Notes under the pieces: generated by a model
Databases searched by the model: none
What the model saw: the letters and a program-made list of their open reading frames with translations, nothing else
Told to the model about the DNA's origin: nothing
In this document: positions 31,845 to 41,511 of the stretch, one piece after another
Position numbering within the stretch: position 1 is the stretch's first letter
Layout: the number at the start of each line of letters is the position of its first letter
Assembly: GCA_934433135.1 (NCBI GenBank)
Contig: CAKRZO010000002.1
Coordinates: forward strand, 1-64,000
Length of the DNA: 64,000 nt
Direction: 5' to 3'
Origin: an uncultured Acetatifactor sp.
GTDB lineage: Bacteria > Bacillota > Clostridia > Lachnospirales > Lachnospiraceae
Position numbers and translations under genes: made by a program

Positions 31845-32393
31845 ATGAATTTTATACTAGCTCAGATTATCGGAATCGCAGTAACAATCTATGCGGCAAT
31901 CGGTACACAGCTGCGTTCGATTAAGGCGGTTCTGATGATGGAGATTATTACCAATCTGATGACTGCACTTACTTATGTTTTGTTAGGGAGTTATTCCGGC
32001 ATGTGGGTCTGTATTGTAGCGATGGTACAGGGGATGGTAATGAATCATTTAAATGCGAAAGTGCAGGAAAAGGATTGTGACAGAAAGAGGATCCTGTTAA
32101 TGGTGTTGTTCGGAGTTGTTTTTATAACAGGGAGTATTGTAACTTATGAGAGGCCGAAGGATGTCTTTCCCTGTATCTGTGCATTGATTTATGCAGTTTC
32201 TTTATGCCAGAAGGATGTGCTGAAATATAAAGTGATTTCCATTTTCAACCCATTCTTCTGGATCTTTTATGACTTCGCAACGGGAGCATATACGACCATA
32301 TTGACACGATTGATGTTGATTGTTTTAACAGCAATCGGAATCCTGCGCATGACCCGGCAAAGGAGAGAAACAAAAGGAGAAAGAAGAAAATGA
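31845..32393 (+). CDS. YgjV-family membrane protein
   Basis: 182-aa protein with about six short membrane helices, matching the YgjV/Imp-YgjV family (opening LAQIIGIAVTIYAAIGTQLRS, and the NPFFWIFYDFATGAYTTIL segment). The function of the family is not established; members occur near sugar-use genes. It begins 12 nt after the GH105 stop with GAGGAATAGGGC upstream, and its last codons overlap the following esterase start by 4 nt, so it is part of the operon. Confidence 0.75.
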   Translation: MNFILAQIIGIAVTIYAAIGTQLRSIKAVLMMEIITNLMTALTYVLLGSYSGMWVCIVAMVQGMVMNHLNAKVQEKDCDRKRILLMVLFGVVFITGSIVTYERPKDVFPCICALIYAVSLCQKDVLKYKVISIFNPFFWIFYDFATGAYTTILTRLMLIVLTAIGILRMTRQRRETKGERRK

Positions 32394-33199
32394 AGTGGTT
32401 TCGATTCACGCCCGATGAAGCCCCGGATTGTACCGTATCGGCATGGCTTCAGCCGGGGATTGATATGGAAATTACCGAGAATACCAGATATCCTGCAGTA
32501 ATCATTTGTCCGGGAGGCGGATATCGCTATCTGTGTGCTCAGGAGGCGGAACCGGTGGCCAAGCCTTTTCTGGCAGCAGGATATCATACATTTATTTTGT
32601 ATTACTCTGTAGGTGAGGAAGCAAAAGGCTTTAGGCCGCTGTGCCAGCTTGCAGAAACAATTTTACAGATCCGGAAGAAAAGTGCCGAATGGCTGGTGGA
32701 TCCCCGGAAAATTGCGGTCTGTGGATTTTCGGCAGGAGGGCATTTGGCAGCAAGTGCGGGAACACTCTTTAACGAGGAAAAATTTCTGAAAGTATATGGG
32801 GAAAAAGCGGATATAAGACCCAATGCCATGATTCTCGGATATCCGGTTATTACGGCAGATGAATTTGCTCATGTTTCATCTATTGAACATGTCAGCGGTG
32901 CAAGAGCAGGAAGCGCGGAATACCAATGGTTCGGACTGGACAAAAGAGTGGACGGGCTGACTCCACCAGCTTTTATCTGGCATACGGCAGCGGATACGAA
33001 TGTTCCTGCGGAGAATAGTCTGCGATTTGCCAGTGCTTTGTCCAGGTTTAAAGTTCCGTTTGAATTGCATATAATGCCGGAGGGAGAACACGGAATGAGT
33101 GTATGTACCTGTGAAACGGGTCGGAAAAGTGATTATAACGGGCGATGGGTTGAGTGGAGTATTCAGTGGTTAAACCATCAGTTTCACTATCAATTGTAA
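32390..33199 (+). CDS. alpha/beta-hydrolase, probable sugar acetyl esterase
   Basis: 269-aa hydrolase. It has the oxyanion loop CPGGGYRYLCAQEAEPVA, the nucleophile elbow CGFSAGGHLAAS, an Asp in WHTAADTNVPAENS and the final His in MPEGEHGMSVC, a complete catalytic triad. This pattern is common in intracellular carbohydrate esterases that remove acetyl groups from plant oligosaccharides. Translationally coupled to the YgjV gene (ATGA). Within the glycan operon it would deacetylate imported pectic fragments, which are naturally acetylated. Confidence 0.82.
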   Translation: MKWFRFTPDEAPDCTVSAWLQPGIDMEITENTRYPAVIICPGGGYRYLCAQEAEPVAKPFLAAGYHTFILYYSVGEEAKGFRPLCQLAETILQIRKKSAEWLVDPRKIAVCGFSAGGHLAASAGTLFNEEKFLKVYGEKADIRPNAMILGYPVITADEFAHVSSIEHVSGARAGSAEYQWFGLDKRVDGLTPPAFIWHTAADTNVPAENSLRFASALSRFKVPFELHIMPEGEHGMSVCTCETGRKSDYNGRWVEWSIQWLNHQFHYQL

Positions 33200-33220
33200 A
33201 AAAGAATTCAGAGGGGCATC

Positions 33221-36118
33221 GTGGTGATTATGAGTGAATTGGCGGATTTTATAAAGGACAGGGAAATGTTTTATCGTCCGATTCCGTTCTGGTCATGGAA
33301 TGATAAGTTGGAACCGGAAGAATTAAGGAATCAGATTCATTGGATGAAAGAAAATGGAATCGGTGGTTTTTTTATGCACGCAAGAGGCGGTTTAAAAACC
33401 CCGTACCTTTCGGAAGAATGGATGCGGTGTATTAAAATTTGCTGTGAGGAAGCACAAAAACTCGGAATGGATGCATGGGTCTATGACGAAAACGGCTGGC
33501 CAAGCGGCTTTTGCGGCGGAAAATTGCTTGAGGATGAAAAGAATCATGATTGTTACATTCGACAGGAGATCGGAAAATACAATCCGGATGCAGATATCTC
33601 TTATGATCTGGAAGGGGAATCTCTTATACGGGTGAATAAGGGAGATGATAAGAAAAAATATCTGAATTTATATCTTTGTCGATCGGTATCGACAGTGGAT
33701 ATTTTGAATCCGCATGTAACGGATCAATTCCTGAAATCTACGCATGAACAATACAAAAGTTACTTTGGGGATGATTTCGCTAAAAAATTAAAAGGCTTTT
33801 TTACAGACGAACCGCAGTATTATCGTGATAAAACACCGTATACTCCGATGATTCGAAGCTATTTTGCACAGCAATACCAAGAGGAAATTTATGACAGACT
33901 GGGATTACTCTTTGTGAAAAGGAAAGGCTATCGTACATTCCGCTATCGCTACTGGCTGGGAATGCAGAGGTTGATGTTGGAGAATTATGCAAAAAAGATT
34001 TATGAGTGGTGCGATAAGCAAGGTGTAAAGCTGACGGGGCATTACGTAGAGGAAGTATCCATGGGAATGCAGATGATGTGCTGCGCCGGTGTGATGCCCT
34101 TTTATGAATATGAACATATTCCCGGTATTGACTGGCTTGGGAAATACACGGAGAATGAACTGTCTGTGCGTCAGCTTGGCAGTGTTGCATGCCAGCTGGG
34201 AAAAAAACAAGTGCTTACGGAAACCTTCGGCTGTTGTGGGTGGGATATTACTCCGGGGGATCTGAAGCGCGTTGCAGAATTTCAGTTCGTGAACGGAGTG
34301 AATCTGATGTGCCAACATCTGGTGCCGTATTCGGAACATGGACAGCGTAAACGTGATTTTCCCGCGCACTTTGCAACGATGAATCCCTGGGTAAAAGAGC
34401 ATTTCGAAGAGTTTAATACCTATTTTAACAGACTTGGTTGTCTGCTTAGTGAGACAAAAGAGGTAGTTAACGTAGCTATGCTTCATCCAATCAGAAGTGC
34501 GTATCTGGATTATCAGCGCGGTCAGGAAGAAAGCGGATTTGGGATTTCAGACCTGGACGAGAAGTTGAAAGAAGCCTGCAGGATGCTTTCAACCAGGGGA
34601 ATCGCTTATCATTTTTTGGATGAGACACTATTGGAAAAGCATGGATTTGTAAAACAGGGCAAAATAGGTTGCGGAAAATGTAGCTATACATATTTGATCC
34701 TGCCGAAGATGGAGACAATGGGATCAGCAACCGAGAAGCTGATTTTCTGGTTCCTAAAGCAGGGGGGGAAAGTTCTTCTTCTGGATGAAAAACCGTCCTA
34801 TTTGGAAGGAAGCTCCTATTCGTATGATTATCTGGAAACGAATTGTACCTTACAGGAGATAGCAGATGCCCAACCGTTTACCGTAAAGGATATTCATAAC
34901 CGTCTTTATTACACGTATCATCAGCTGGAAGAAAAAGCTTTCCTTTTTGTTATGAATGCATCGGCGGAAGAGACATTTTCTCAGACCTTTGTTTTGGGAG
35001 AAAACATAAAATCGTTTGAAGCAGTAGATCTGTTGAAAGGAAAAAAGAGAAAAATGCCGTTAACGGTAACTGTTCCAGCAAATGGTTCCTTATTGTTGTG
35101 GCCATCTCAGGAGGCGTTTTGCGAGAACAAGTGTGAAAGCATGCAGCAAAAAAAGGAGATTTTTAAGTTGCAGTTTCAAGATGCTGCAGTCAGCTTTGAG
35201 AACAATTTTCTGCCGGTGGATGTTGTACGGTTTTCGCTGGATGGAATTAATTTTTCCAAGCCGATGCTTCGAAATCAGTTGTTTGATCAATTGCTGGAGG
35301 AAAGATATGAAGGGAAACTTTGGGTGGCATATGATTTTGAGATTCAGGAAGTTCCGGAGAAACTTATGTTGCTGGCGGAAAAAGGCGATAAGCATGAATT
35401 TTCCGTTAATGGTCAGAGCGTTTATTTTCAGAAGCCATGCGAGGAAGAGCGGGCTCTTTGGATGGCAGATATTTCAGATTATGTGCAGAAAGGAATGAAT
35501 TCCTGTAGTATGATGCTTACGTGGCATCAGAGTCAGGATACTTATTATGCTCTTTTCGGTGAAGATGTAACGGAAAGTCTAAAAAACATTATTGCTTATG
35601 ACAGTGAAATAGAAAGTATCTATCTGGCTGGAAAATTCGGTGTTTACAGTCATGAGAAGTTTGAAAGTTATGATGAAGAGACGGTGGGAGGAAGTCACTT
35701 TTATATCGGGGCAGTTCCGGAGAGCATGAAGGAACCGACAATGGATGGATTGCCGTTTTTCAGAGGGAAGTTGATTCTTTCCGAAGATGTATTTTGGAAG
35801 ACTTCGAACATAAATCTGGATATACGAGGACGTTATCTGACTGCGAAAGTATGGGTAAATGGAAATATGGCAGAAGAACTGTTATTTGAGAAGCAGGTTG
35901 ATGTTTCTCAGTATGCAAAAGAAGGAAAGAATCACATTGAAGTGGAATTTACCATCGGCAATCGAAATTTACTGGGACCGTTTCATACTTCGCGAAAGGA
36001 AGAATTTACTTATCCGACTATGTTTGATGCTTATGATTTGCCTGTAAGTGACACAGGATATGAGAGATATAAACTGTACAGATTTTATCGTTTGGATAGC
36101 AAAACGACCAGATCTTGA
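33221..36118 (+). CDS. GH106-like glycoside hydrolase (alpha-L-rhamnosidase family)
   Basis: About 965 aa, cytoplasmic. The N-terminal barrel opens with FYRPIPFWSWNDKLEPEELR, WMKENGIGGFFMHARGG and YDENGWPSGFCGG, all marks of the GH106-like family. Around residues 190-360 come GFFTDEPQYY and LTGHYVEEVSMGMQMM, likely catalytic acidic residues, and TETFGCCGWDITPGDLKR. C-terminal beta-sandwich domains follow. GH106 members remove alpha-L-rhamnose from rhamnogalacturonan, but the family also has uncharacterised branches. Start uncertain: GTG 33221, GTG 33224 or ATG 33230; GAGGGG at about 33210 best fits 33224. Confidence 0.8.
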   Translation: MVIMSELADFIKDREMFYRPIPFWSWNDKLEPEELRNQIHWMKENGIGGFFMHARGGLKTPYLSEEWMRCIKICCEEAQKLGMDAWVYDENGWPSGFCGGKLLEDEKNHDCYIRQEIGKYNPDADISYDLEGESLIRVNKGDDKKKYLNLYLCRSVSTVDILNPHVTDQFLKSTHEQYKSYFGDDFAKKLKGFFTDEPQYYRDKTPYTPMIRSYFAQQYQEEIYDRLGLLFVKRKGYRTFRYRYWLGMQRLMLENYAKKIYEWCDKQGVKLTGHYVEEVSMGMQMMCCAGVMPFYEYEHIPGIDWLGKYTENELSVRQLGSVACQLGKKQVLTETFGCCGWDITPGDLKRVAEFQFVNGVNLMCQHLVPYSEHGQRKRDFPAHFATMNPWVKEHFEEFNTYFNRLGCLLSETKEVVNVAMLHPIRSAYLDYQRGQEESGFGISDLDEKLKEACRMLSTRGIAYHFLDETLLEKHGFVKQGKIGCGKCSYTYLILPKMETMGSATEKLIFWFLKQGGKVLLLDEKPSYLEGSSYSYDYLETNCTLQEIADAQPFTVKDIHNRLYYTYHQLEEKAFLFVMNASAEETFSQTFVLGENIKSFEAVDLLKGKKRKMPLTVTVPANGSLLLWPSQEAFCENKCESMQQKKEIFKLQFQDAAVSFENNFLPVDVVRFSLDGINFSKPMLRNQLFDQLLEERYEGKLWVAYDFEIQEVPEKLMLLAEKGDKHEFSVNGQSVYFQKPCEEERALWMADISDYVQKGMNSCSMMLTWHQSQDTYYALFGEDVTESLKNIIAYDSEIESIYLAGKFGVYSHEKFESYDEETVGGSHFYIGAVPESMKEPTMDGLPFFRGKLILSEDVFWKTSNINLDIRGRYLTAKVWVNGNMAEELLFEKQVDVSQYAKEGKNHIEVEFTIGNRNLLGPFHTSRKEEFTYPTMFDAYDLPVSDTGYERYKLYRFYRLDSKTTRS

Positions 36119-36134
36119 TAAGAGGAGAAAAAGG

Positions 36135-36227
36135 ATGATTTCCTATGCAGGACACGGAATTCTTGCAGAAAAGTGGTATAAATGTGTGGCATGCAGTGCA
36201 GTAAATCAGAAAAAAGGAAAGGAATAA
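36135..36227 (+). CDS. possible 30-aa small ORF
   Basis: A 30-codon frame (MISYAGHGILAEKWYKC then VACSAVNQKKGKE) with GAGGAG about 8 nt upstream, sitting in the 113-nt gap between two glycosidase genes. It resembles nothing I recognise. It may be a decayed gene start or a small peptide; the ribosome site is the only support. Confidence 0.3.
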   Translation: MISYAGHGILAEKWYKCVACSAVNQKKGKE

Positions 36228-36231
36228 AGGA

Positions 36232-39060
36232 ATGATCTATACATCTTTTTCATTAAACGGCGCCTGGGAGATGGAGTATCAGGAAGAGAGATATACCGAT
36301 ACGGAATCGCCCTTTCACAGGATTCACAGACAGGAAGATGCTGCAGGGACGGAACCGGAGGATCGCGGCAATAATCGGATTGAGAAAGCGGTTCCCGGGT
36401 ACTGGGAGGATATGACAGAGGCATTCCAGCTTACATCTTTTTACGGGAAATTAAAAATCAACCCGGAATACGGCATTCAACGTTATCCTATGGCAGGCTG
36501 TGCACCGGATATGGCGCTTCCGAACATCATCGGCACCTTTTTTTACCGACGCAGATTTACCTGGGAGAGTACGAAACTGCAGACAGCACTCTTTTTTACA
36601 GGAGTGCAGAATACGGTTTTCGTGTGGATCAATGATTTATTTTTGGGAATTCATGAGGGATACAGCACTCCGTTTGAGATGGAAATTCCGGAGGGAATGC
36701 TGCAGGACGGGGAAAATGAAATTACCCTTTCCGTATCCAATCATCGTTTGTATGGATACGGAGGAGAGATCGTTTCCGGACTGACTTCACGTGCGGCCAA
36801 TGAAGGTACCGGCGGAATTACCGGAGATGTGGAGTTAAGAACCTATTGTTCTCCGCTCCGTGATGTTTCCATCCGGATAGCAGACGATTGCAGCAGAGTG
36901 GATGTCCGGATTTATATGAAACCGCAGCAAGAGTCGTGTAAGGTACCGGTATGCTCCTGGGCTTTGTATGACGGAGATAAAATTCGGAAAGACGGCATCT
37001 GTAAAAATGGCAGGGATTTTACATTTGAAACAGAAGGACTGGAATTCTGGAGTCCTGAAAACCCGAAGCTGTATCGTTTAAAAATAGAATGCGGAAAGGC
37101 AGGCTTTTTCAGACAGCTGGGAATCAGAAAACTGAAGGCGGATGGAGTCCATTTCAGATTAAATAATCTTCCGTATTATCTGCGTGGAATCTGTGAACAT
37201 GGTTATTACCCGGAAACCATTCATCCGAACCACGATGGCAGCTATTATCGCAAGGTAATAAGAAAAGTGAAAAATCTCGGCTTTAACTTTATCCGCTTTC
37301 ACACCTGCATTCCGGAAGAAGAATATATGCAGGCAGCGGATGAACTGGGTATGCTTCTCCATGTGGAATGTCCTAACAATACAACCGTTTCCGAGTGGAA
37401 ACAGATTGTGAATTTCTGCCGCAGACATTCGTCTGTGGTGATCTACTGTTGCGGCAATGAACTTTTGATGGATGAGACATTTATCGAATACTTGAAAGAA
37501 TGTGCGGAAATCGTGCATGAAAATACGGACGCCCTGTTCTCTCCCATGAGTGCGTTAAGGGGGCTGGAATATTTCTTTGTAGAGCCCAGTCAGGAATGTG
37601 AGCTGCAGGAAAAGCCATTCCGCCATCACCCGCGCAGGTTGGAAGCAGCAGGTGCATTTTCCGACATGTTTTCCAGCTACACAAACGGTTATCACAGCTA
37701 TTTTTCTCTGGATACCGATCCGGAAAAAATCGACAGCTGGAGCACATGTTACAAAAAACCCCGTGTCAGTCATGAGATTTGTATTGACGGAACCTATACC
37801 AATCTTGACCTGAAGGACAGGTACAGAGGGCTGCGCGTGGGCAAAACGGAAATGTTTTCCTCCATAGAGCATCATCTGGAAGAGAAAGGGGTCCTGAAAA
37901 AAGCTCCGCTTTATTTTAAAAATTCTTCCGAGTGGCAGCGCCGTGTGCGGAAATACTGTTTTGAAGCAGTACGCAGATGCCGTAATATGGCGGGATTTGA
38001 CTTTCTGGGTCCCATTGACACCCATTGGCATACCTTTGGCTATGATGTGGGAATGATGAACGAGTTCTATGAACTGAAACCGGGAGAAACCGTACGGAAT
38101 GTCCGGATGTATAACAGTGCCACCGTTCTTCTGAATAACCTTTTCAGAAGAACGAATTTTGCCTGTGGAGAAAGTCTGGAATGTGATATTCTGGTATCTC
38201 ATTACGGAAAGGAAGATCTCCGGAATGCTTTGCTGACCATAAGACTCTATCTTGGAGAAAAAGTTCTGAAACGCAGCGAGGTATCGATTGACAGGGTAAA
38301 AAACGGGGCAGTTTCCAACCTTTATCACATCTGCTTTATACTGCCCGAAATAGAAAAGCCATCGGAAATGAAGCTGTCTGTCATGTTAGACGGCGGCGAG
38401 GTGTTTGCGGAAAATGAGTGGGAACTGTATCTGTTTCCGAAGGCAGAGCCGGACAGGAAGAAGACAGGAGACCTTGTAATTTCCCAGGGGATGCAGACGG
38501 AAGAACTGACCGCCCTGTTAAGAGAGGGCAAAAGGGTACTGCTTCTGGGTTCGCAGCCGTTTTGTCAGCTTCCGACTTCGTTTCGGATTGCCCTGGCCGG
38601 AAGAACCTCCGGTAATCTTGCCACGGTGATCCAAGATCATCCGGTTTTACGGGATATGCCTCAGGACGGATTTTGCGGCTGGCAGTTTGCAGAGCTTCTG
38701 GAAGGGGCTGCGGCTGTCTGCTTTGAAGCAGATTCTGTGATCTTTGATCCGATCATTGAAGTGGTATCTACCCATAAATATGTGATACGCCAGGCAGCTA
38801 TGTTTGAGTTTCGTGTAGGCAAAGGGAAGCTTTTTGTATGTTCTTTGCATTTCAAAAAGGAGGATCCTGCTGCGCAGTGGCTTTTGGAACAGATCCTTAC
38901 CTACCTGTCAGGTGATGAATTTGAACCCGAAGACTGCATTGATGAAACAGATCTGTTAAAGCTTACAGGCAGTCAGGCCGTACGAGCAGCAGCCAATACC
39001 AATTTTGCATTTAACCCGAATGATAAAACAGCAGTGCGGAGAAAAAGGCAGACTGACTGA
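36232..39060 (+). CDS. GH2 family glycoside hydrolase
   Basis: 942-aa cytoplasmic enzyme. The sugar-binding jelly roll covers about residues 50-200 (FYRRRFTW, LFFTGVQNTVFVWINDLFLG), followed by an Ig-like domain and a TIM barrel from about 320. The acid/base sits in IYCCGNELL (Asn409-Glu410), and SHEICIDGTY near residue 510 likely holds the nucleophile Glu. GH2 contains beta-galactosidases, beta-glucuronidases, beta-mannosidases and arabinosidases; activity cannot be fixed from sequence alone. The extra C-terminal region of over 250 residues is longer than in simple GH2 enzymes. Start ATG 36232 has GGAAAGGAATAAAGG upstream. Confidence 0.85.
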   Translation: MIYTSFSLNGAWEMEYQEERYTDTESPFHRIHRQEDAAGTEPEDRGNNRIEKAVPGYWEDMTEAFQLTSFYGKLKINPEYGIQRYPMAGCAPDMALPNIIGTFFYRRRFTWESTKLQTALFFTGVQNTVFVWINDLFLGIHEGYSTPFEMEIPEGMLQDGENEITLSVSNHRLYGYGGEIVSGLTSRAANEGTGGITGDVELRTYCSPLRDVSIRIADDCSRVDVRIYMKPQQESCKVPVCSWALYDGDKIRKDGICKNGRDFTFETEGLEFWSPENPKLYRLKIECGKAGFFRQLGIRKLKADGVHFRLNNLPYYLRGICEHGYYPETIHPNHDGSYYRKVIRKVKNLGFNFIRFHTCIPEEEYMQAADELGMLLHVECPNNTTVSEWKQIVNFCRRHSSVVIYCCGNELLMDETFIEYLKECAEIVHENTDALFSPMSALRGLEYFFVEPSQECELQEKPFRHHPRRLEAAGAFSDMFSSYTNGYHSYFSLDTDPEKIDSWSTCYKKPRVSHEICIDGTYTNLDLKDRYRGLRVGKTEMFSSIEHHLEEKGVLKKAPLYFKNSSEWQRRVRKYCFEAVRRCRNMAGFDFLGPIDTHWHTFGYDVGMMNEFYELKPGETVRNVRMYNSATVLLNNLFRRTNFACGESLECDILVSHYGKEDLRNALLTIRLYLGEKVLKRSEVSIDRVKNGAVSNLYHICFILPEIEKPSEMKLSVMLDGGEVFAENEWELYLFPKAEPDRKKTGDLVISQGMQTEELTALLREGKRVLLLGSQPFCQLPTSFRIALAGRTSGNLATVIQDHPVLRDMPQDGFCGWQFAELLEGAAAVCFEADSVIFDPIIEVVSTHKYVIRQAAMFEFRVGKGKLFVCSLHFKKEDPAAQWLLEQILTYLSGDEFEPEDCIDETDLLKLTGSQAVRAAANTNFAFNPNDKTAVRRKRQTD

Positions 39061-39078
39061 AAAGGAAGGAAAAGAATT

Positions 39079-41355
39079 ATGATAGAACGCTTAAAAATGT
39101 CAACTGCATCCGGGGACTGGATCAGCGGATTCCCGATAGGCAGCGGAAGAATTGCTGCTATGATAAGATCCGGGGAACGTTGCGACGTGATGACTTTGAA
39201 TCATGAATGGCTATGGAGAGGAGATACAGATGTGCCGAGGGAAGCATATCACTCAGCGGAATTTCTTCCTATGGTCAGGAAACTTCTCAACGAAGGGGAT
39301 AATTACAGAGCAACGGGAATTGCGGGGATCCTTTTCGGAGGATATGGTTCCGGTTCCGGCATCAGGAACAATTTGGATGGCTATCAGTATGCAGGTAATT
39401 TAAAATTTGAATACAGTGAGGAATGCCGTTTTGTAAAAAGAGAACTGAATATTGAGAATGCGATAGCATATGCGGAAAGGGAAGTGCATGGTCAAAAACG
39501 GTTTTTGGAAGCTTTCTGTGATTGTGTTCATGATGTTTTGGTTACACAATGGTATGCAGAAAGACCGTTTTCCGGAAAACTGACCTATTTTAAGGATATT
39601 ACCCAGTCGGAATTTTTTTCATATGAGGTAGAAAACAACCGTCTTATTTATCGGGGAAAATTTGATAAGGGAACTTCTTTTATCGTAAGAGTGCAATTTA
39701 TCACAGATGGAAAAGCTACAATATGTGATAAAGGATGGAGCATAGAAAATGCAACTTATATCAAAGCGTTTTGCAATGTCGGCTGCTCGGCTTCATCAAT
39801 AGGACAGGAAAAGGAAATTGAGAAATATAAAGTGGATCTTAACGATTACAATGTTATTCAACAGGCACACAGTAACAGATTTACAGCCATAATGAAGCGT
39901 GTGGATTTTCAGATAGGGGAACATGCAAAAAACGAAGAATTTCTTGAAGACAGAATGGCAGCTGTAAGAGAAGGAAAAAAGGATCCGCAGCTGTATAAGA
40001 TCTTATATGATTTTGCCCGTTATCTTATGCTTTCCTGCTCAATTACGGCAGAACTGCCTATGAATCTTCAGGGAAAGTGGAACTGTTATGATGAAGCACC
40101 GTGGAACAGCGATTATCACTATGACATTAATCTGCAGATGTGCTACTGGATTGCAGAATCTGCAGCATTGGGAGAGTGTACGAGTGTTTTGGCGGATTAT
40201 TTGATCCGGCGTATGCCGGCAGCGAAAAAATCGGCAAAAAATATTTACGGCTGCCGTGGAATCTGGTTCCCGCTTGCGGATGATGTATGGGGGCAATGTA
40301 CACCGGAATCGGCTTATTACGGTGTCTGGATTGGTGCTGCACCCTGGATAGAACAGCATTTGTGGTGGCACTATCTGTATACGGGAGATAAAGAATTCCT
40401 GAAAAATACGGCATACCGATTTTTCAGGGAGGTAGCTGTATTTTACGAAGACTATCTGTGTGAAGATGAAGATGGAGAGCTGCAAATCATGCCGAGCCAG
40501 TCTCCGGAAAACCGGTTTAGGGAGCATGAAAGAGAAATATGTGGTGAGATAGATGGTGCTATGGATTTCAGAGTGAGTATCTGTAAATCCTCGGCAATGG
40601 ATATCGAGCTTGCAAATGATGCATTGTATTATGCGATAAGGTCGGCTGAAATTTTGAGGCTTGATCCGGAACGGATCGTAATCTGGAAAAACTTGAAAGA
40701 ACGGTTGCCGAAGGTAAAAATTTCATCCGACGGAAGAATTGTTGAGTGGGATACTCAGACACGGCAGGAAGTAGAAGTCGGGCACAGGCATTTGTCCCAT
40801 CTGTATGGTCTATATCCATCTGAACAGTTTACAATGGATAAGGGGGAGGAGCTGTTCCGTGCGGCAGTAAAATCGCTTTATACACGTCTGGACAATACCG
40901 GCATCAAGACCGGCTGGGGAGAAATGTGGGCGGCTTGTATGCTGGCACGAACCAGTGATAATGAGAGATTTTCCGAACATATGCAACACATTTTGCAAAA
41001 TTGTTTTACGGACAATCTGCTTGATCTGCATCCGAATTTTTACAGACATATTCATTCGGATATCATATTTCAGATAGATGGTAATTTCGGGGCAGCGGCA
41101 GCTGTTACGGAAGCCATTGCCTCTTATAGAGGAAATAAGCTTTATCTGCTTTATAATCTGCCGAAAGGATGGGAAGACGGACATATGTATGGTCTGCGGA
41201 TTCCGGGCGGACATACCGCTTATATAGACTGGAGGAGTGGAACAGTAACGAAACTGGAAGTTATATTCGGGTATGCAGAAAAACTAACGGTAGTTGCAAA
41301 TGGTACAGAGATTGCAGTCTGCGCCAAAACGGGAGAAAGAGTGGCACTGCTGTAA
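39079..41355 (+). CDS. GH95 family glycoside hydrolase (alpha-L-fucosidase/galactosidase)
   Basis: 758-aa enzyme without signal peptide. The N-terminal beta domain contains FPIGSGRIAAMI and LNHEWLWRGD. The (alpha/alpha)6 barrel has LQGKWNCYDEAPWNSDYHYD followed by INLQMCYW, HRHLSHLYGLYPSEQ and DGNFGAAAAVTEAI, the family GH95 hallmarks. Known members remove alpha-1,2-L-fucose or alpha-L-galactose, both present on pectin and xyloglucan side chains. It is the last gene of the glycan operon; a perfect 14-bp hairpin follows 17 nt after the stop. AAGGAAAAG precedes the start. Confidence 0.9.
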   Translation: MIERLKMSTASGDWISGFPIGSGRIAAMIRSGERCDVMTLNHEWLWRGDTDVPREAYHSAEFLPMVRKLLNEGDNYRATGIAGILFGGYGSGSGIRNNLDGYQYAGNLKFEYSEECRFVKRELNIENAIAYAEREVHGQKRFLEAFCDCVHDVLVTQWYAERPFSGKLTYFKDITQSEFFSYEVENNRLIYRGKFDKGTSFIVRVQFITDGKATICDKGWSIENATYIKAFCNVGCSASSIGQEKEIEKYKVDLNDYNVIQQAHSNRFTAIMKRVDFQIGEHAKNEEFLEDRMAAVREGKKDPQLYKILYDFARYLMLSCSITAELPMNLQGKWNCYDEAPWNSDYHYDINLQMCYWIAESAALGECTSVLADYLIRRMPAAKKSAKNIYGCRGIWFPLADDVWGQCTPESAYYGVWIGAAPWIEQHLWWHYLYTGDKEFLKNTAYRFFREVAVFYEDYLCEDEDGELQIMPSQSPENRFREHEREICGEIDGAMDFRVSICKSSAMDIELANDALYYAIRSAEILRLDPERIVIWKNLKERLPKVKISSDGRIVEWDTQTRQEVEVGHRHLSHLYGLYPSEQFTMDKGEELFRAAVKSLYTRLDNTGIKTGWGEMWAACMLARTSDNERFSEHMQHILQNCFTDNLLDLHPNFYRHIHSDIIFQIDGNFGAAAAVTEAIASYRGNKLYLLYNLPKGWEDGHMYGLRIPGGHTAYIDWRSGTVTKLEVIFGYAEKLTVVANGTEIAVCAKTGERVALL

Positions 41356-41372
41356 AAATGGATTTTTATTTC

Positions 41373-41412
41373 GAAAACAATCCGCAAAACTTCAAAAATG
41401 CGGATTGTTTTC
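41373..41412. terminator. hairpin ending the glycan operon (also repeat I1)
   Basis: GAAAACAATCCGCA (41373-41386) and TGCGGATTGTTTTC (41399-41412), perfect 14-bp stem. It contains ATCCGCA/TGCGGAT, the same pair found again at 41464-41490 beyond the promoter of the AbiEi-like gene, so it may also act as an operator. Confidence 0.65.
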
Positions 41413-41424
41413 AAAAAAACGGTG

Positions 41425-41490
41425 TTGACGTTATTTTTCTTCTATAGTATAATTTAGAAAAAGATCCGCAAAATAATAAAAAATGCGGAT
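41425..41490 (+). promoter_or_regulatory. promoter of the AbiEi-like gene with downstream operator I2
   Basis: TTGACG (41425-41430), 17-nt spacer, TATAAT (41448-41453). ATCCGCA (41464-41470) and TGCGGAT (41484-41490) follow over the likely start region. The related inverted repeat at 41380-41405 lies upstream, so the promoter is framed by two operator-like sites. Confidence 0.75.
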
Positions 41491-41511
41491 TATATTAGAA
41501 CGGAGGGAATG

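Noticed and set aside
37555..38328. 257-codon ORF antisense to the GH2 gene
   Set aside because: No start signal or family features; the GH2 frame explains the region.
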